DNA from: Sporomusaceae bacterium
GTDB lineage: Bacteria > Bacillota > Negativicutes > Sporomusales > UBA7701
NCBI GenBank assembly: GCA_031460455.1
Contig: JAVKTQ010000001.1
Coordinates: forward strand, 793,697 to 857,696
Length of the DNA stretch: 64,000 nt
Reading direction: 5' to 3'
Shown: piece by piece, positions 62,615 through 64,000 of the stretch
Layout of the letters: each line of letters starts with the position of its first letter
How positions within the stretch are numbered: the stretch's first letter is position 1
Position numbers and translations under genes: made by a program
The notes under the pieces: generated by a model
Database searches by the model: none
Seen by the model: the letters and a program-made list of their open reading frames with translations, nothing else
What the model was told of the DNA's origin: nothing

Positions 62615-63241
62615 ATGAAGAAAACCCGGGCCAAAAAAACCGGCCCCCCGAGCCACGAACACCACCATCACGACAACCATCACCACGAATGCTGTCCCGA
62701 CGACCCCTGTCTACTAATGCTCAGGGACGCCGCCATCGCCGAGCGCGAAGCCATCCTTTTCTACCTCGAGGCGGCCGCCATGGTATGCGGCGACCTCAGG
62801 CGCCTTTTCCTCGACACGGCGGAAGACGAAATGCGGCACTTCGTCATGACCATACGCCATATCGCCGCGCTCGACAGCGTCCAGGCCGAAGCGCTCGAGG
62901 AAGTAGGTCTCGACGCCCTCCTCACGCAGCGTGGCATGACGCCGAAATGGGCGGCCGGCTGGCAGCCCGAGTGCGCCTGCCCGCTGGAGGCCGAAACTAT
63001 GGTTGTGCCGCCTGCTCAGGAAACGGAAAACGACCTTACCCCCGTCTGCCTGCTGACCAAAGCGCTCACAAGCGAGCTCGAGGCAATCAACAAATACCAG
63101 AAGTACATGGAAAAAGCGTCCGACTCGACCTGCTGCCATCACTTCTGCCACCTGATGAACGACGAGAAAGATCATGTGGCCTCCTTCATCGCCGCCCTCT
63201 ACGACCTGACCGGCGAGCCGCCGTCCGAGGAAGCCGGCTGA
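62615..63241 (+). CDS. Ferritin-like protein with His-rich N-terminus
   Basis: This 208-residue protein has a His-rich tail at residues 14-24 (HEHHHHDNHHH) followed by CC, then two ferritin-like helical repeats with E-x2-H type motifs: AIAEREAILFYLEAAA with FLDTAEDEMRHFVMTI, and TSELEAINKYQKYM with LMNDEKDHVASFIA. A four-helix diiron protein like rubrerythrin is likely. It is expressed opposite to the GDT1 gene. The exact activity is unknown. Confidence 0.82.
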   Translation: MKKTRAKKTGPPSHEHHHHDNHHHECCPDDPCLLMLRDAAIAEREAILFYLEAAAMVCGDLRRLFLDTAEDEMRHFVMTIRHIAALDSVQAEALEEVGLDALLTQRGMTPKWAAGWQPECACPLEAETMVVPPAQETENDLTPVCLLTKALTSELEAINKYQKYMEKASDSTCCHHFCHLMNDEKDHVASFIAALYDLTGEPPSEEAG

Positions 63242-63259
63242 CATATCAATTATGTCAAC

Positions 63260-63288
63260 TTTACAACCGACCGGCCTTCTGCTATCAT
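63260..63288 (+). promoter_or_regulatory. Promoter of the nitroreductase gene
   Basis: TTTACA and TATCAT are separated by 17 bases, 34 bases before the GTG start, with GGAGGAG between. Confidence 0.7.
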
Positions 63289-63322
63289 ACTAGATAAAAA
63301 TTCCTGCCAGGAGGAGATCTAC

Positions 63323-63889
63323 GTGGACCTCACGGAAGCGATCGCCAACCGCCGGTCGGTGCGGAGCTATACTGCGCAGAAAGTAGACAGGGCCACCGTC
63401 AGCAAACTGCTCCACGCCGCCGTACAGGCGCCCAGCGCCTCAAACACCCAGCCCTGGAGCTTTGTCGTCATCCAGGACGCCGCGCTGCTCAAGGATTATT
63501 CCGACCGCTCGAAAAGCCTGCTGCTAAGCAAAAGCGACCTGGACGACTCGCCCCACAAAAAATACCGCGCCATGCTCTCAAATCCCGACTTCAACATCTT
63601 CTACACCGCCGGCACGCTGATCGTCATCTACGCCAAGCCGCTGGGACGCCACAGCTACGGCGACTGCTGCCTGGCCGCCCAGAACCTCATGCTCGCCGCC
63701 CACGGCCTCGGCCTGGGCACGTGCTGGATCGGCTTCGCCGAGACACTGCTCGATACGGCGGAGGCAAAAAAAGTACTCGGCGTACCCGCCGATTACAACC
63801 TCGTCGCCCCGCTCATCGTCGGCCACCCCCAGGGCCGGATTCCGCAACTGACGCGCGACGAACCTGAGATACTCTTCTGGAAAGAATAG
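63323..63889 (+). CDS. Nitroreductase-family flavoprotein
   Basis: This 188-residue FMN enzyme starts at GTG after GGAGGAG: VDLTEAIANRRSVRSYT, then LLHAAVQAPSASNTQPWSFVVI and a C-terminal LGLGTCWIGFAETL. This is the usual nitroreductase pattern of NADH-dependent FMN enzymes. It belongs to the group of small redox proteins in this window. The natural substrate is unknown. Confidence 0.9.
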   Translation: MDLTEAIANRRSVRSYTAQKVDRATVSKLLHAAVQAPSASNTQPWSFVVIQDAALLKDYSDRSKSLLLSKSDLDDSPHKKYRAMLSNPDFNIFYTAGTLIVIYAKPLGRHSYGDCCLAAQNLMLAAHGLGLGTCWIGFAETLLDTAEAKKVLGVPADYNLVAPLIVGHPQGRIPQLTRDEPEILFWKE

Positions 63890-63905
63890 CGAAGCGGCCG
63901 CAAAA

Positions 63906-64000
63906 TGGACTGAACCCTATCCAATAGACACGAATAAAGAGGCCTATCGCAGGATTTCATGAAATTACGCAGACTGACGTCGTTGTTCAAGCGGCGTCAG
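63906..64000 (+). mobile_element. Possible IS3-type element end at the window edge
   Basis: TGGACTGAACCCTATCC followed by AATAGACA resembles the left end of IS3-family elements (TGGACTG..CCC....TAGACA). The rest would lie beyond 64000. The last bases also have a near-perfect inverted repeat CTGACGTCG/CGGCGTCAG (63974-64000). No transposase is visible. Confidence 0.35.

Noticed and set aside
62480..62615. A Mn riboswitch (yybP-ykoY class) before the GDT1-type gene
   Set aside because: The conserved blocks of that class are absent from the leader.
63793..63990. A 65-codon minus-strand frame at the right edge
   Set aside because: It overlaps the well-supported nitroreductase gene, with no motif and no ribosome site.

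Overview
The window reads as chromosome of a GC-rich, spore-forming, anaerobic Firmicute with an outer membrane (class Negativicutes, Sporomusaceae/Acetonemataceae-like). This is an inference from gene content. Sporulation genes (sigK, yyaC) sit beside diderm genes (RND pump, TolC-type channel, HlyD adaptors) and a type IV pilus operon. Respiratory genes include dissimilatory sulfite reductase DsrA, a Tat-exported [NiFe] hydrogenase with cytochrome b, the siroheme-to-heme AhbC/AhbD pair and the futalosine menaquinone enzyme MqnE. No rRNA, tRNA or CRISPR array was seen.

Layout. 1-1040: a ferredoxin gene and the 5' part of dsrA, cut by the window edge. 1465-5772: an RND efflux pump and its adaptor. 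6106-10359: tldD, aroB, aroK, aroC. 10617-18684: a type IV pilus operon read from the minus strand in the order pilB, pilT, pilC, pilin, pilD, comFB, pilM, pilN, pilO. 19006-22800: aroE, a nitrilase-family gene, yqeG, sigK and yyaC, with a tiny plus-strand membrane peptide gene. 23060-26608: a LysR regulator, tusA and three minor-pilin-like genes. 26669-35199: HD-domain protein, Na/Pi transporter, Znu-type ABC genes, an ABC exporter, a cell-wall hydrolase behind a c-di-AMP riboswitch, and a four-gene stress-like cluster. 35288-42443: a TetR-controlled HlyD/ABC-2/TolC exporter. 42766-47945: a two-component system, a CAP protein, a glycosyltransferase and mqnE. 48007-53662: aroH, a DUF1540 gene, and a hydrogenase operon ending in a probable selenoprotein gene with an in-frame TGA. 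53912-57418: ahbD, ahbC, a polyferredoxin and tatA. 57485-64000: a 5'-nucleotidase-like enzyme, a second two-component system, thioredoxin, a GDT1-type transporter, a His-rich ferritin-like protein, a nitroreductase and a possible insertion-sequence end.

How the parts fit. Hydrogenase and menaquinone could feed electrons towards respiration, with sulfite as one possible acceptor. Siroheme is needed both by DsrA and as the precursor for AhbC/AhbD heme b, and heme b is needed by the hydrogenase cytochrome. TatA would export the hydrogenase. Chorismate made by aroB/K/C/E feeds aromatic amino acids and the menaquinone route that includes mqnE.

The strongest non-routine signals are: (a) an in-frame TGA with a SECIS-like hairpin in a small gene at the end of the hydrogenase operon, which also carries an apparent one-base frameshift; (b) four copies of a roughly 110-130 bp imperfect palindromic repeat between 5.9 and 15.9 kb, two of them inside the pil operon; (c) matching palindromic operators on both sides of the TetR gene; (d) a c-di-AMP riboswitch; (e) a 29-residue membrane peptide gene with a good promoter.
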